A stretch of DNA of 21,301 bases. Source: JALOAF01 sp035446765. GTDB taxonomy: Bacteria; Patescibacteriota; Gracilibacteria; Absconditabacterales; Absconditicoccaceae. The DNA lies in assembly GCA_035446765.1 (NCBI GenBank), contig DAOTFU010000017.1, forward strand, positions 1 to 21,301, in the 5' to 3' direction. Below are positions 9,153 to 16,783 of this stretch, in pieces (the first letter of the stretch is position 1; each line of letters begins with the position of its first letter). Both the position numbers and the translations under genes were made by a program. The notes beneath the pieces are model-generated. The model was not told the origin of the DNA, made no database searches, and was given only the letters and a program-made list of their open reading frames with translations.

Positions 9153-9206
9153 CCGTCCTGCCCTTTTGGGTTAATGTCTAATAAGACAAAAGGACGGTTT
9201 TTTGTT
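9153..9206 (+). terminator. Intrinsic terminator after the small-ORF cassette
   Basis: CCGTCC (9153-9158) pairs with GGACGG (9192-9197), and TTTTG (9164-9168) with CAAAA (9187-9191) across a 5-nt bulge. An inner GTCT/AGAC hairpin lies in the loop. A run of six T follows directly. Confidence 0.8.
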
Positions 9207-9230
9207 GTAAAAAGAAAATAAAAAAATAAA

Positions 9231-9259
9231 TTGTAATTGTTGTTTATTTTTGTTATAAG
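9231..9259 (+). promoter_or_regulatory. Probable promoter of the DUF1653-rubrerythrin operon
   Basis: TTGTAA (9231-9236), a 17-bp spacer and TATAAG (9254-9259). The expected transcription start lies at about 9265-9267, directly before ATG 9268, so the message could be leaderless. Confidence 0.55.
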
Positions 9260-9267
9260 TAAAAAAA

Positions 9268-9474
9268 ATGAAGCTTGGTAAATACAGACATTTTAAATGA
9301 TTTGAATGTGAAATCTTGTGAGTAGCAAAACATTCTGAAACTTTGGAAGATATGATAATCTACAAAAAATCATATGGAGAGTGAGGTGTGCGAATAAGAC
9401 CACAAAAAATGTTTGAAGAATTTGTAGAAATAGATGGTAAAAAAATACCAAGATTTGAATATATTGGAGAATAA
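9268..9474 (+). CDS. DUF1653 domain protein
   Basis: A 68-aa protein that covers the whole DUF1653 domain: GKYRHFKGFECEILGVAKHS, ETLEDMIIYKKSYGEGGVRI and RPQKMFEEFVEIDGKKIPRF. The family is widespread in bacteria, single-domain and of unknown biochemical function. Three TGA codons are read as Gly, each at a position where the family commonly has Gly. It stands first in a two-gene unit with rubrerythrin, which starts 27 bp downstream. The start sits almost on the predicted transcription start. Confidence 0.88.
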
Positions 9475-9501
9475 GAAATTTTAATCCTATAAAATATCGA
9501 G

Positions 9502-10110
9502 ATGAAAAAAACTATTGAAAATTTGACTATGGCTTTTGTGTGAGAATCACAAGCTAGAAATCGCTATGATTTGTATGCTAAAGTAGCAAAAAAAGAGTGA
9601 TATGTGCAAATTGCAAATATATTTATGGAGACTGCTCTGCAAGAAAAACAACATGCAAAATGGTTTTGGAATATGTTGCAAGAAATGAAAAAGGAAGAAT
9701 GATATGATATTGACCCCGCAGAAAATGACGGGGCAAGTATAATAAACGTACCAACTTCTACAGACAGTAGATTTTGAGATACTTTGATTAATTTGAAAAC
9801 TGCAATGGAGTGAGAAAATGAAGAATATTCAAAACTATACCCAGAATTTGCTAAAACTGCTGAAGAAGAATGATATCCACAATTTGCCAAAAGGATAAGA
9901 TCTATCATGGTAGCAGAGATGCATCATGAAGAAAGATTTAAAAAATTGTATGAACAAGTAAAAGCAGAGACAGTATTTAAAAAAGAGGAAAATATTGAAC
10001 GAGTATGTATGGAGTGCGGATATGTACACAGATGAAAAGAAGCTCCAGATCTATGTCCAAGCTGTGATCATCCAACTGGGCATTATATCAGAAAATGTGA
10101 AGAATACTAA
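9502..10110 (+). CDS. Rubrerythrin
   Basis: Rubrerythrin reduces hydrogen peroxide in anaerobes, passing electrons from a rubredoxin-type iron site to a diiron centre. The 202-aa protein has the ferritin-like diiron domain at residues 1-155: GESQARNRY (first Glu ligand E15), EKQHAKWF and AEMHHEERF carry Glu and His ligands. The C-terminal rubredoxin-like site has Cys169-x2-Cys172 and Cys185-x2-Cys188. Six TGA codons encode Gly. An odd segment, residues 70-79 (IDPAENDGAS), is encoded by a GC-rich hairpin sequence that also occurs within gatB; it lies in the loop between the two helical halves, where insertion is tolerated. It likely protects an anaerobic cell against oxidative stress. Confidence 0.94.
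9710..9736 (+). repeat. In-frame palindromic element within rubrerythrin
   Basis: TTG-A-CCCCG (9710-9718) pairs with CGGGG-CAA (9729-9736), with a single A bulge and a 10-nt loop. The 12-mer TTGACCCCGCAG is repeated exactly inside gatB (17801-17812). Its GC-richness stands out from the surrounding AT-rich codons. Confidence 0.65.
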
Positions 10111-10118
10111 AATAATAA

Positions 10119-10146
10119 AAAAACGGAGCCAAAGCTCTGTTTTTTG
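10119..10146. terminator. Bidirectional terminator between rubrerythrin and MATE genes
   Basis: ACGGAGC (10123-10129), loop CAAA, GCTCTGT (10134-10140), with A-rich sequence before and T-rich after. It can serve both convergent genes. Confidence 0.8.
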
Positions 10147-10148
10147 TA

Positions 10149-11477
10149 TTAATTAATTTTTCTTAGACTTACTCTAAATACCAAAAATACAATTACTGCT
10201 GCAGAAAAATCTGCAACTGGAAAGGAGTACCAAACACCATTTAATCCAAATATCTTTGATAAAATATATAAGACTGGTATAAATATGACCACCTGTCTAA
10301 TGATAGCAAACCAAAATGCTGGTCTGACTTTTCATAAGGCTTGATAAAATCAGCTAGCCACTACCTGAAATCAAATTATAGGAAACATAAGTATCACAAT
10401 CCTCATGGCTGGGATAGCCATTTTTAAAAGTTCTTGATCTGTAGAAAATATATTTAATAATAGTCATGGTGCTATAAAACATATAGCAAAAATAGCTACA
10501 CAAAATATTGTAAGTACCTTGATTGAAAGTAAAGTTACTTCTTTTACACGATGCTTGAATCATGCTCCGTGATTGTATCAAAGTATGGGCTGCATTCATT
10601 GTACTACACCAAACATTGGCATAAAGAAAACCATCAAAGCTCTGTTGATAATACCATAAGCAGCAATGGCAATACTTCAACCGTATATTCAAAGTAAATT
10701 ATTTATAAATATTGTCACTCCACTAGCTGCAACTTGTCTAGCTAATGATGATGATCAGACTAAAAATATTTCTTTCAATTTTTTTCGTCTAATATTAAAA
10801 TCTGATATTGTAGTTTTAATGACATTGGAACTGCTAAAGAAATATTTTAAAATAATAACAGAACCAACTATTCGTGATATGACTGTAGCCCATGCAGCTC
10901 AAGATATTCACATATTAAATCAAAATATGAATACTCAGTCTAGTATAATATTTATAATAGAGGATAGAATCATAACCATCATAGCCATCTTTGCGTGTCA
11001 AACGGATCTAATAATATTGTTATTTCACATATTGAAACACAAAAAAACTATTCATATAAGTAATATAGAAAAATATTTGTGTCATAAATTTAGAATCTCT
11101 GGTGTAGCTCAAAAAAATCAAAGCAAAGGTTTGGTAAACAACAATCATAATATCATAAAAATTATTGCTAATGATATGTTGCTTGTCTGAAATGTACCAA
11201 ATATTTTGGAAACATAATCATATTTTTTTTCTCACAATTTTCTGGAGATAACTGAAGATGCTCAGATACCTAGTGCCATGGCAAATGCTCAGATAATCAT
11301 CTGTATTGGAAAAACTATTGATACAGCAGCAATTCATTCCGTACCTACTCCTCTACCTATGAATATAGTATCTACAAAATTGTATAATGACATTACTAAC
11401 ATTCAAATTACAGCTGGTGCTGATTGTTTAGCTAGCAATTTTCATATCTTTTCTTGTCAAAGATGTTTGGGATTCAT
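10149..11477 (-). CDS. MATE family efflux transporter
   Basis: A 442-aa membrane protein with about 12 hydrophobic helices. It belongs to the MATE (MatE) superfamily, which exports cationic drugs or metabolites in exchange for Na+ or H+. Family features: the N-terminal APAVIGMLVMSLYNFVDTIF then IGRGVGTEGIAAVSI; the mid-protein GHAKMAMMVMILSSIINIIL then DGVFIFGFNMGISGAAWAT; and the C-terminal half repeat MFGVVQGMQPILGYNHGAG. Over 25 TGA codons encode Gly. The specific substrate is not predictable. ATG 11475-11477 is preceded by an A/T-rich leader. It stands alone on the minus strand, converging on rubrerythrin and divergent from the gene at 11653. Confidence 0.93.
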
Positions 11478-11540
11478 TTTTTTGTTTAAATAAAAAATAG
11501 GTCTGAGTTATTATAGAACAATAATTTTGTTATTCAAGTC

Positions 11541-11610
11541 TTTGTCTGACAAATATTGCTTAAGATTAATTTAAGGTTGTTGATTATACTGTTGCCGTTA
11601 TCATGATAAC
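11541..11610 (+). promoter_or_regulatory. Promoter region with two palindromic operator candidates
   Basis: The 175-bp divergent gap holds TTTGTC-T-GACAAA (11541-11553) and a perfect 14-bp palindrome, GTTATCATGATAAC (11597-11610). A -10-like TATACT (11585-11590) ends just before the second palindrome, which would therefore lie at the transcription start, a usual place for an operator. The -35 is weak. The response regulator encoded at 13758 is a possible binder; that is inference. Confidence 0.45.
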
Positions 11611-11652
11611 AAAGTAGGATGAATTATTTTATATTATTACTTTATAAAAAAA

Positions 11653-12201
11653 ATGAAAACAGGTAAAATTGTTATGTTTACTACTCTATGAGCATTAGGT
11701 ATCGCATCTTTATTTATGATGGGATCTTCAACAGCTAATTTTGGATGATTTGGACAGGAGTGAGAAAAGACTCCAATCACAGAATCAACCACATATTCTG
11801 AATTTTTAGAATCTATAGAATGAACAAGAAGAGCTGAAAACATGACTGAAGAGCAATTTGATGAAATGAAAGAAAGACATGTAGAAAGAGACCAAAAAAG
11901 AGAAGTTATAGAATCTGCGATCCAAAACCATGATTATAAAGCTTGGACAGAATTACATGAAGGTATGGATATATTGGAAAATATCGATACTGAAAAAAAG
12001 TTTGAGAAACTGATTGAGATGCATAGCATAATGGAAGATGCCAGAACTTATATGGAATGAGCTAAAGAAAAAGCTGATGCTATAGCCGAAGAGCTTTGAA
12101 TAGAAAGACCAATGGGTCAAAGAATGGGAGAATGAATGTGAGAAAAAATGTGAATGAGACAATGAAATCGTCAATGAGGTGGGTTAGGTCAAAACAAATA
12201 A
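11653..12201 (+). CDS. Exported small helical protein near a two-component system
   Basis: A 182-aa exported protein. Residues 1-27 form a signal peptide or anchor (MKTGKIVMFTTLGALGIASL, FMMGSSTA). The rest is charged and mainly alpha-helical: MTEEQFDEMKERHVERDQKR, AIQNHDYKAWTELHEGMDIL, then EKKFEKLIEMHSIMEDARTYM, AEELGI. The tail is rich in Gly, Met, Gln and Arg (MGQRMGEGMGEKMGMRQG), with most Gly as TGA. The size, Met/Gln-rich tail and neighbouring kinase/regulator genes resemble the Spy/CpxP style of envelope-stress proteins, but I cannot confirm homology. Similar KDYxAW-type proteins occur in other CPR genomes. It is followed by a strong terminator, so it is a single-gene unit. Confidence 0.72.
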
Positions 12202-12207
12202 TCATAT

Positions 12208-12238
12208 TTCGTCCCGTATCAAACGGGACGAATTTTTT
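12208..12238 (+). terminator. Strong intrinsic terminator
   Basis: A perfect 10-bp stem, TTCGTCCCGT (12208-12217) with ACGGGACGAA (12223-12232), 5-nt loop ATCAA, followed by a T run. It separates the exported-protein gene from the kinase gene. Confidence 0.92.
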
Positions 12239-12280
12239 GTTTGATTTTTGAGAGAAATTATTGATAGTATCTATTGTAAT

Positions 12281-12372
12281 GTATCCCTTTGCAAAGGGAG
12301 TTGTTCTGTGAAACTAGAGGGATTTATAAAATCCTCCACCACAAGTGGTCCCCCTCCTTCTCAAAGGAGGAC
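12281..12372 (+). repeat. Interspersed multi-hairpin repeat, locus 2
   Basis: A 92-bp unit bounded by imperfect terminal inverted repeats GTATCCCTTTG and CAAAGGAGGAC. It contains successive hairpins (TCCCTTTGCAAAGGGA; GGATTTATAAAATCC; ACCACAAGTGGT; CCTCCTTCTCAAAGGAGG). It is nearly identical in its middle (GTGAAACTAGAGGGATTTAT) to locus 3 and lies just upstream of the kinase gene. Confidence 0.88.
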
Positions 12373-12396
12373 AATAAATTTACTAAAAACAATACC

Positions 12397-13632
12397 ATGA
12401 ACTTAAAAACATCAACCAAGATAAGTATTAAATTTACTATATTTACGATAATAATCGTATTTCTTTTTTGATTATTCGCAAATATAGTATTTTTGCAGAG
12501 ATGGTATAATCCACTAAAAAATAATGTAGAAAAGGTATCTAAAGTACCACAAATGAACGTGACTATGATGAATGGAAGATGAATAATCAGAGAACATTTC
12601 AAAAATAATTTAACTGTAGAAAAAGGTTCTGCTGAGTATCAAATAATATCAGAAAATAAAATATTGAAAAATATTTCAAAAATAGAAGATAAATATTTCT
12701 ACTTTGAGGATATATGAAACAATGCTGTAGTACTAGATATTACTCCAAATATTGAAGGACAAAAAAATCTAATCTATACTACCCTATACCTATTATTACT
12801 TTTTGGTATCATAGCATATTTTGTATCCTTATATTTTGTGAAAACTTCATTAGAAAAATTAAACTATTTAGTTGAACACGTAAAGGACTTAGACTTAGAT
12901 AATTTACATAACAAGTTAGAAATAATAGGAGCAGAAGATGATGAAATTAATATATTGGCTAAAAGAATGAATGAAGCTATGGAAAAAATAAACAGGCAAA
13001 CTTTGGCTTTAAAAGATTTTATATCAAATGCTTCTCATGAATTAAAAACTCCTTTGATGACAATGAATTCAGAAATAGATTATGCAATTAAGTCTAAAAA
13101 ACATAAAGACTGATTAGATAATTTGAAACTAGAATTAAAAAGTATGAATAGTTTATTAGAAGAATTAGTGTTAATTACTAAATTGGATTCTGAAACGAAA
13201 CTAGATAAAAAAGAGAAGAATTTATCTGATATAGTCTTGAAACAAATAAAAGATATCAGTAAAAATTACGATACTAAAAATATTGATATATTGAAAAAAC
13301 TGGAAAGTGTAGATAAATTTGTACACAATAGTAGCTTTGATATTATTGCCAAAAACCTAATTGAAAATGCGTTTAAATACACAAAAGAGTGAAATATAGA
13401 GTTTGTCTTGAATGACAATGAATTTGTAGTAAAAGATACTTGAGTATGAATTGAGAAGACAAATATAGATAGAATATGGGAAAGATTTTGGCAAGAAGAT
13501 AGTTCAAAAACTAATAGTAAAAGTTTTGGACTAGGCTTATACTTAACAAAATTATTGGTAAAAAAGCATTGATGGGAGATTGATGTAGAGAGTAAGAAAG
13601 GAAAGTGAAGTAAATTCAAAATTGTGTTTTAG
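12397..13632 (+). CDS. Membrane sensor histidine kinase
   Basis: A 411-aa two-component sensor kinase. TM1 lies at about residues 10-34, followed by a ~90-residue extracytoplasmic sensor region and TM2 at about 126-147, then a HAMP-like segment. The dimerisation and phosphoacceptor domain has FISNASHELKTPLM with the phosphorylated His214. The HATPase_c domain shows the N box NLIENAFKYTKE (key Asn324), the G1 box DTGVGI (347-352; both Gly are TGA) and the G2 box SFGLGLYL (376-383). All catalytic motifs are intact. It should phosphorylate the response regulator encoded 125 bp downstream. The order kinase-then-regulator is the reverse of the usual one, and repeat copies lie on both sides of the kinase gene. 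Confidence 0.95.
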
Positions 13633-13634
13633 TT

Positions 13635-13725
13635 GTCTCCCTTTGTGAAGGGAGCTGTTTTGTGAAACTAGAGGGATTTATAAAATCCTCCACCCTTCGG
13701 GTTCCCCTCCTTTACAAAGGAGGAC
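13635..13725 (+). repeat. Interspersed multi-hairpin repeat, locus 3
   Basis: A 91-bp unit with terminal inverted repeats GTCTCCCTTTG / CAAAGGAGGAC (9 of 11 bases pair). Four hairpins follow one another: CTCCCTTTGTGAAGGGAG, GGATTTATAAAATCC, ACCCTTCGGGT and CCTCCTTTACAAAGGAGG. It begins two bases after the kinase stop and splits the kinase-regulator pair. Confidence 0.9.
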
Positions 13726-13757
13726 ATCCCAGACGATGATTTATATAAAAATTAATA

Positions 13758-14411
13758 ATGAAAATACTACTCGTAGAAGATAATAAAACTATAGCAAAAA
13801 ATATAAAAAAATATCTAGAGATAGAATGATACGAAGTTCTAGTTGCTGAAAATGGTTTGTACTGACTAGAAGTTGCTAGAAAAAATGATTTTGATATTAT
13901 TTTGTTAGACTTGATGTTACCATGAATGGATGGTATAGAGATTTGTAAACAGCTAAAAAAAGAAAAAGATATACCGATAATAATGACTACAGCAAAATGA
14001 CAATTGGATGATAAGCTGGAATGATTTGATGTATGAGCAGATGATTATTTGGTAAAACCATTTGATCTAGAAGAGTTATTTGCAAGAATTAAAGCATTAT
14101 CAAAGAGATTTTGAAATCAGGAATTATTTGAAATATGAGATTTGGAAATAGATCTTGAAGCAAAAAAAGTGCTAAAAAATAACGAAGAAATTAAACTAAC
14201 TATAAAAGAATTTAATATATTGGAAATATTGCTGAACAACATTGGGATAGCTATTTCTAGGACAGCAATTATTGAAGAACTTTGGTGAGGAGACAGTTTG
14301 TTTGAATGAGATGGAAAATTAGATGTTTATATTTCAAATATTAGAAAAAAACTAGGTAAGGATTTCGTAGAAACGGTAAAATGATTTGGGTATAAAATAG
14401 AAAGAAATTAA
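13758..14411 (+). CDS. OmpR/PhoB-family response regulator
   Basis: A 217-aa DNA-binding response regulator. The receiver domain (1-115) has the acidic pair E7-D8, the phosphoacceptor Asp51 in LLDLMLPGMDG, Thr79 and Lys101 in the KPFDLEEL switch. The C-terminal winged-helix domain (about 124-217) has LTIKEFNILEILLNN, ISRTAIIEELWGG, then DVYISNIRKKLG and VKGFGYKI, the standard OmpR/PhoB recognition-helix region. Conserved Gly in LPGMDG and VGADDY are TGA codons. It is the likely partner of the kinase just upstream. Its TAA stop overlaps the stop of the convergent minus-strand gene by 3 bases within TTAA. Confidence 0.96.
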
Positions 14412-15070
14412 GTTAAACTTAAAGCATAATTAAGCATAGCATTTTGAGTATGCTGTCATGGTACTCAATCTAAAGAGCTTTTGTGTCAAAGATAAAATCA
14501 TTTTTCTTGTAAAAATTTTTGAGCTTCCTTGACTATTGGACCATCTAAATTTCATTCTTCAAAAGCTATAATCATATTGGATACTGCATTATTTTGAGAT
14601 TTTAATGTATTTCTAACTTCTTCTGGTAAGGTTCATATAAAATTAGAATATTCTTCTTTATTTTCAGATTCTCAAAGATATTCAACCTTGCTTATATTAG
14701 AATATCATCATATATTGTTCAAAAGAGCTCATAATGTAAATACTCATGGCACACCATCTCAAGTAGATTCATGTATGGGATTATAATTGGTATCTAATTT
14801 TTCTTGTAGTTCTCTAATATTTTCTTTATCGCTTAAATTTTCCAACAATCACTTTAATTCATCTGGTATTATACCTTCAATCTTCTTTATTCACTCTCTA
14901 AAAGTAATCCTACCTTTCATATCTTCAAAAAATTCTTTTACTCATTCTCTTACAGAATTTCAAAATTCTTTATTGTTTGTTAATTTTTCTGCCTTAAATC
15001 AAAGTTGTCTTATAGATTCTTTTCATTCCTCTACATGATTTTGATTTTCTATTTGATTGTTTAATACCAT
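14408..15070 (-). CDS. Hypothetical protein with peptidoglycan-binding-like motifs
   Basis: A 220-aa protein, mostly helical and acidic, without signal peptide or membrane helix. Two short matching motifs are visible: GDGVPGVFTLGALLNNI (about 105-121) and LDGVPGQHTQNAMLNYAL (about 201-218). Both resemble the DG-x-x-G-x-x-T-x-x-A signature of PG_binding_1 repeats, but the assignment is tentative and a wall-binding role is hard to reconcile with the lack of an export signal. It is the second gene of a two-gene operon (2 bp after the upstream stop) driven by a consensus promoter. Its stop codon overlaps that of the response regulator on the other strand. Function unknown. Confidence 0.75.
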
Positions 15071-15072
15071 TT

Positions 15073-15423
15073 TTATTCCATATTAGATAAAACTTGTTTT
15101 AACCACTCATCTGGGTTTCATTCTTGCAAACGATCTTGTTCCTCCATTTGCTGTATTTTTTCCAATGTCTGATACAACTCTTTTAGATGCTCAATACCAG
15201 CCTCTAAATCTTCTTTTTCTATCTTTTCCATACTTTTTACCACTACTTCGTATATTCATTGCAATACCTCATCATTGTAATTTTTGATTTCTACGGCATT
15301 TATCAATTTTACAAAAATATCATCTAATTTTTCAAATTTGTGCAAAAGATTTAAAAGTTCTTCTTTTTTTTCTTTTAAATTAAGAGCTTTAAATTCTTTT
15401 AATGATTCTTTGTAAACATCCAT
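15073..15423 (-). CDS. Hypothetical coiled-coil protein, 116 aa
   Basis: A 116-aa, highly charged, almost wholly alpha-helical protein rich in Glu, Lys and Leu (for example EFKALNLKEKKEELLNLLHK and EHLKELYQTLEKIQQMEEQD), probably a coiled coil or helical bundle. It has only two TGA codons. No family is recognised and no export signal is seen. It is the first gene of an operon with the 220-aa protein, whose ATG lies 2 bp after this stop, so the two products may form a complex. ATG 15421-15423 lies about 26 nt downstream of the predicted transcription start. Confidence 0.75.
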
Positions 15424-15456
15424 TTGAAAAAGTAATTTTGTAAACCTATAGAATTA

Positions 15457-15485
15457 ATTATATACAAAAGTGTATTTTTTGTCAA
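15457..15485 (-). promoter_or_regulatory. Exact consensus sigma70 promoter
   Basis: On the minus strand TTGACA (15485-15480), a 17-bp spacer and TATAAT (15462-15457): all 12 consensus bases at the ideal spacing. It drives the two-gene operon at 15423-14408 and lies 33 bp downstream of the tRNA gene. Confidence 0.8.
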
Positions 15486-15518
15486 AAAAAATAGCAAAAA
15501 ATTTGCTAAATCAAGGTT

Positions 15519-15590
15519 TGGCCCGACCAGGAGTTGAACCTGGATTACAGCTTTCGCAAAGCTGTGTCCTATCCATTGAACGACCGGGCC
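15519..15590 (-). tRNA. tRNA-Arg (anticodon GCG)
   Basis: A full 72-nt cloverleaf on the minus strand. The acceptor stem is GGCCCGG with TCGGGCC (one G-U pair), the D arm GTTC-AATGGATA-GGAC, the anticodon arm CAGCT-TTGCGAA-AGCTG, a 4-nt variable loop and the T arm CCAGG-TTCAACT-CCTGG, with discriminator A73. The anticodon GCG reads CGC and CGU. The 3' CCA is not encoded (AAC follows) and must be added by the CCA enzyme. The GCG anticodon is notable because most bacteria read these codons with ACG (inosine). Confidence 0.9.
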
Positions 15591-15724
15591 AAATTAGTTT
15601 TAAATTCAGAATCAAGCGTTAGCTCTGAACTATAAACCTTGAACTCGTTGTGGCATATAATAACAAAATATTTGAAAATCGCAAGTACTAATTTTGGATT
15701 TGAGGATGAATTTTGTATATAAAT

Positions 15725-15752
15725 TTGCAAAAAATAGTTTTGTGTTTATAAT
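15725..15752 (+). promoter_or_regulatory. Probable promoter of the gene at 15789
   Basis: TTGCAA (15725-15730), a 16-bp spacer and a perfect TATAAT (15747-15752); a second TATAAT lies at 15758-15763. The expected leader is about 25-30 nt. Confidence 0.6.
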
Positions 15753-15788
15753 ATCAGTATAATTATTTTAAATAAAAATAAATACAAA

Positions 15789-16400
15789 ATGGCAGAAGAG
15801 AAAAAAACAAAAACAAAAGTAAACAAAGATGAATTGATTGAAAAACACAATCAAATGATTCAATTTGTCAAAAACACATTGTCTGGTATAGAGACAGATA
15901 TGAAAAGAATTAAGTTGGTATTGAACAAGCTAGCTAAATTTGATCCTAGTGATCCAAAATCATTGGATGACAAAGAACTATCTGAAGCTATAAGCACAGA
16001 AGAATTGAAAAGCTACAAAGAAGAAGATGTACAAGTAGTAGAATGAAAATTTGATGGATATTTTATGATTGGTGCAGACCAAAAAAAATATCCTGTGCCA
16101 TTGAACTACTCTAGTAAGACTAAGTTGGTACCATGAGATATTTTGAAGCTAAAAATACTAGATAATGGACAATTTGTATATAAATTGATAAAACCAATAG
16201 AAAGAAAACATATCAGAGCTACACTAAGCAAGACTGAAGAAAACAAATATACTGCAGTGACTGATGATGGGAAAACATATTTCCTAAATCAAGCTGCTGT
16301 GACATTTTTTAAGTGAAGACCTGGAGATGAATTGTATATCTTGACCAATGAAAAAGAAGATGCAGGATTTGCTGCTATTGAAGCTGTGATTAAGAAATAA
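15789..16400 (+). CDS. Conserved CPR-type protein of unknown function
   Basis: A 203-aa cytoplasmic protein. The N-terminal ~85 residues are charged and coiled-coil-like (HNQMIQFVKNTLSGIETDMK), ending in an acidic linker. The C-terminal half is beta-rich, with VVEGKFDGYFMIGADQKKYP, VPLNYSSKTKLVPGDILKLK, then a second unit with DDGKTYFLNQAAVTFFKGRP then GDELYIL. I recall this two-unit architecture as common in CPR genomes, always annotated as hypothetical; the small beta units suggest an OB- or KOW-like fold, which is inference. Three TGA codons are read as Gly. It has its own promoter and terminator, so it is a single-gene unit. Confidence 0.82.
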
Positions 16401-16424
16401 TTAGCCAACAAAAAACTATAAATA

Positions 16425-16453
16425 AAAAAGCCCCGCAATTCGCGGGGTTTTTT
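16425..16453. terminator. Bidirectional intrinsic terminator
   Basis: CCCCGC (16431-16436), loop AATTC, GCGGGG (16442-16447), with an A run before and a T run after. It serves the plus-strand gene ending at 16400 and the minus-strand ORF ending at 16456. Confidence 0.92.
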
Positions 16454-16455
16454 CT

Positions 16456-16650
16456 TTAAAGTTTAGATTCCACAGACCAAACTAATTTTGTTTGGCCATT
16501 AATTTTTTTATTAAGGAACTCTCCCTTTGTGAACTCAAGTGCTAATGTACTATCTTCTGGCTCTTTTATCTCGAATTCTCTGTCTTTTCCTTTGAAGACA
16601 CAAACATCTCCGATAGTTAAATCGGACGTTTTATAACCCATACTTCTCAT
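16456..16650 (-). CDS. Small hypothetical protein, 64 aa, UGA-free
   Basis: A 64-aa soluble protein starting MRSMGYKTSDLTIGDVCVFK, with a beta-rich pattern (GDVCVFKGKDREFEIKEP, TLALEFTKGEF, KLVWSVESKL) that might form a small barrel. No family is recognised. All five Gly codons are GGN and none is TGA, unlike most neighbours, though the number is small. A second possible start lies three codons in (Met4). It has a clean terminator and an intergenic region of 133 bp upstream, shared with gatB, which contains an AAGCTTA/TAAGCTT inverted repeat (16699-16705 / 16714-16720) that may be regulatory. Confidence 0.62.
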   Translation of the reverse strand: MRSMGYKTSDLTIGDVCVFKGKDREFEIKEPEDSTLALEFTKGEFLNKKINGQTKLVWSVESKL

Positions 16651-16783
16651 ATTTCTTAATTTTGTTTTTTATATTATAAACATTAAGCCTTTTATGTCAA
16701 GCTTATAAAATATTAAGCTTCTATTGTATTTCAAGCCTACTTTTGTATTTTTATATTTGTATTTTTATGAATAAAATAACTGT

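Noticed and set aside
8609..9206. Assignment of the small-ORF cassette to Microviridae
   Set aside because: A basic small protein and strong SD sites fit loosely, but no capsid, replication or pilot protein is present, so no viral family can be named.
10666..11493. Plus-strand ORFs at 10666-11190 and 11278-11493
   Set aside because: They are shadows of the MATE transporter on the minus strand, whose family motifs are continuous through this region.
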